This document shows, piece after piece, positions 62,574-64,000 of a DNA stretch of 64,000 nucleotides. The notes under the pieces were generated by a model, which saw nothing but the letters and a program-made list of their open reading frames with translations, was not told where the DNA came from and searched no databases. Within the stretch, counting starts at the first letter, position 1. The number at the start of each line of letters is the position of its first letter. A program made the translations under genes and the position numbers. The DNA comes from Dehalococcoidia bacterium (GTDB lineage: Bacteria > Chloroflexota > Dehalococcoidia > GIF9 > AB-539-J10), in the NCBI GenBank assembly GCA_030615625.1, contig JAUWYX010000006.1, positions 1 to 64,000 on the forward strand. Direction: 5' to 3'.

Positions 62574-64000
62574 ATGAAAATTTTAGTCGCTGACTCAATT
62601 GCTGAAGAAGGGATACAATCCCTGCGTAGCTACGCTCAAGTCGATATCCAGACCAAGCTGGAGCCTGAGAAGCTCAAGGTTATAATTGGCGATTACGATG
62701 CTTTGATTGTACGTAGTCAAACTCAAGTAGGGGCAGAGGTCATTAAATTGGGGAAGAAACTCAAGGTGATCGGCCGAGCCGGAGTGGGCACAGATAATAT
62801 CGATGTCGATGCTGCTACCAGGAAAGGTATTGTGGTAGTTAACGCCCCTACAGGCAATACTGTGGCTGCCGCAGAACATACCATCGCCCTCATGCTTGCC
62901 CTGGCACGTAACATACCACAAGCAAATAGCCGCCTTAAATCAGGTAAATGGCAAAGAGAGGAAATGGTTGGCAGCGAACTCAGAAATAAGATACTGGGCA
63001 TCATCGGTCTGGGTAATGTCGGCTCTGAAGTAGCCAAACGGGCCCAGGCCTTTGAGATGCGCGTGGTCGCCCACGACCCCTTTGTCTCTAAAGACTATGC
63101 CCGCAACCTCAAAGTAGACCTGGTGTCCCTGGACCAGCTTCTTAGAGAGGCTGATTTTATCACTCTCCACGTGCCTCTGACCGCGACCACCGAGAAATTA
63201 ATTGGAAGTAAGGCGTTAGCAAAATTAAAGCCCACAGCTCGGATTATCAATTGTGCCCGGGGCGGATTGATTGACGAGGAAGCAGTAGCCAAAGCAATTA
63301 AGACTGGGAAAATAGCTGGCGCCGCCTTTGATGTCTTTGATAAGGAGCCAGTAACAGATAGTCCTCTATTCAAAGAAGACAAGATAATCGTTACCCCTCA
63401 TCTAGGCGCTTCTACAATTGAAGCGCAGACCGGCATCGCCCAAGACATCGCTGAAGAAGTCATGGCGGTGCTTCAAGGACGATTTAGCAAATACGCCGTT
63501 AACGCTCCACACATAGCTCCTGAACTAGCACCATTTATGAGAGTAGCTGCAACTATCGGCAACCTTGCCAGTCAACTAATGGAGGGACAAATAAGCTCAA
63601 CACACATCAAGTATAGCGGCGGAGTAAGTAACTACGATTGCAACCCTATTAAGACGGCGCTCATCAGCGGGCTGTTGCAACAAGCAAGCGAGGAAAGAAT
63701 CAACCTGGTCAACGTTGGTTTTATCGCCACTCAGCGTGGCTTAAAGATCAGCGAAGAAAAAGAGGCGACCTGCCAGAATTACTCCAACTTGCTCACCCTA
63801 GAGGTCAATACCAATGTAGGAACCACTGCAATATCGGGCACAGTTAGAGATAGCGAGATCCACATCGTCCAGGTTAATGACTTCTGGATGGATATCGTGC
63901 CCACTGGGGGATATTTCCTTTTCTGCGACCATCTTGACCGACCTGGGCTTGTTGGCACCATCGGTAACATAACCGGTAAAGCCGATATTAATATCAGTTC
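62574..64000 (+). CDS. serA: D-3-phosphoglycerate dehydrogenase (3' end outside window)
   Basis: First step of serine synthesis. 475 codons are visible before the window ends. MKILVADSIAEEGIQSL start, GRAGVGTDNIDVDAATRKGI, LGIIGLGNVGSEVAKRA (NAD fold), INCARGGLIDEEAV (catalytic Arg), VTPHLGASTIEAQ (catalytic His), then the ASB domain from about 315 and the beginning of an ACT domain (DRPGLVGTIGN). 7 bp after the aminotransferase gene. Confidence 0.95.
   Translation, partial: MKILVADSIAEEGIQSLRSYAQVDIQTKLEPEKLKVIIGDYDALIVRSQTQVGAEVIKLGKKLKVIGRAGVGTDNIDVDAATRKGIVVVNAPTGNTVAAAEHTIALMLALARNIPQANSRLKSGKWQREEMVGSELRNKILGIIGLGNVGSEVAKRAQAFEMRVVAHDPFVSKDYARNLKVDLVSLDQLLREADFITLHVPLTATTEKLIGSKALAKLKPTARIINCARGGLIDEEAVAKAIKTGKIAGAAFDVFDKEPVTDSPLFKEDKIIVTPHLGASTIEAQTGIAQDIAEEVMAVLQGRFSKYAVNAPHIAPELAPFMRVAATIGNLASQLMEGQISSTHIKYSGGVSNYDCNPIKTALISGLLQQASEERINLVNVGFIATQRGLKISEEKEATCQNYSNLLTLEVNTNVGTTAISGTVRDSEIHIVQVNDFWMDIVPTGGYFLFCDHLDRPGLVGTIGNITGKADINIS

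Overview
The window reads as a gene-dense bacterial chromosome segment, probably from an anaerobic, corrinoid-dependent Chloroflexota lineage of the Dehalococcoidia type. This placement is inference. It rests on the class II (adenosylcobalamin) ribonucleotide reductase, a corrinoid-type uptake and adenosylation operon, a 4-hydroxybutyryl-CoA dehydratase homologue, short overlapping operons, and many short palindromic dispersed repeats, several lying inside genes. I see no rRNA, tRNA, CRISPR array, transposase or phage gene. The window starts inside purL and ends inside serA.

Layout. 1-7.7 kb: the 3' part of purL (+), then a minus-strand run reading nrdR, an unknown 111-aa gene, an ImmA/IrrE-type metallopeptidase, nrdJ, DUF3467, a small membrane protein and a NYN-domain protein. 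A sigma70-like promoter with a NrdR-box-like site in its spacer precedes nrdR. 7.9-10.8 kb: a three-gene thioadenosine/methionine-type operon (MBL hydrolase, mtnP, MetE-like). 10.9-11.9 kb: tsaC-rpiB. 12.1-20.2 kb: guaA, a small ferritin-like protein, and purD-purE-purB-(AbfD homologue)-purC. 20.3-22.3 kb: pfkA, a YprB-like nuclease and DUF2905.

22.3-22.6 kb holds an unassigned transcription unit of about 300 nt on the minus strand. It has a good promoter, extensive predicted secondary structure and an intrinsic terminator. 22.9-29.4 kb: an asparagine-synthase-like protein, then a minus-strand corrinoid/iron-type operon (binding protein, PP-loop ATPase, cobO, permease, ATPase) with a consensus promoter, tandem 20-bp-period operator-like repeats and a winged-helix regulator gene just upstream. 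29.4-35.0 kb: nth, a two-subunit aconitase-family hydro-lyase, and a nucleoside hydrolase / PfkB kinase / gate-domain membrane protein cassette. 35.3-41.7 kb: DUF167, mtaB, recJ, lgt, ftsY, a membrane protein and a Fur-family regulator whose promoter predicts a leaderless mRNA.

41.9-45.2 kb: a reductase / small ORF / FAD-oxidase operon with a fresh-looking 45-bp tandem duplication inside the oxidase. 45.4-51.9 kb: helicase, DUF503, gap, MBL hydrolase, eno and a LOG-like protein. 52-57.6 kb is the most accessory-looking part: DUF3795, a truncated acyl-CoA dehydrogenase, an enoyl-CoA hydratase, two paralogous DUF6125-like proteins, a TIGR04076-like protein, a divergent XRE regulator with two near-perfect operator palindromes, a lipocalin-like protein, a transglutaminase-like protein and a minimal zinc peptidase. 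57.8-64 kb: aroH-aroF-ribF-tyrS-aminotransferase-serA, a tightly packed biosynthetic operon.

Themes. De novo purine synthesis and nucleoside salvage are both present. Corrinoid uptake and adenosylation (24-28 kb) would supply the cofactor for NrdJ (3-6 kb). Dispersed repeats are abundant and in at least four cases are read through in frame inside conserved genes (purC, ftsY, mtaB and the helicase). In three more they supply the end of a coding sequence.
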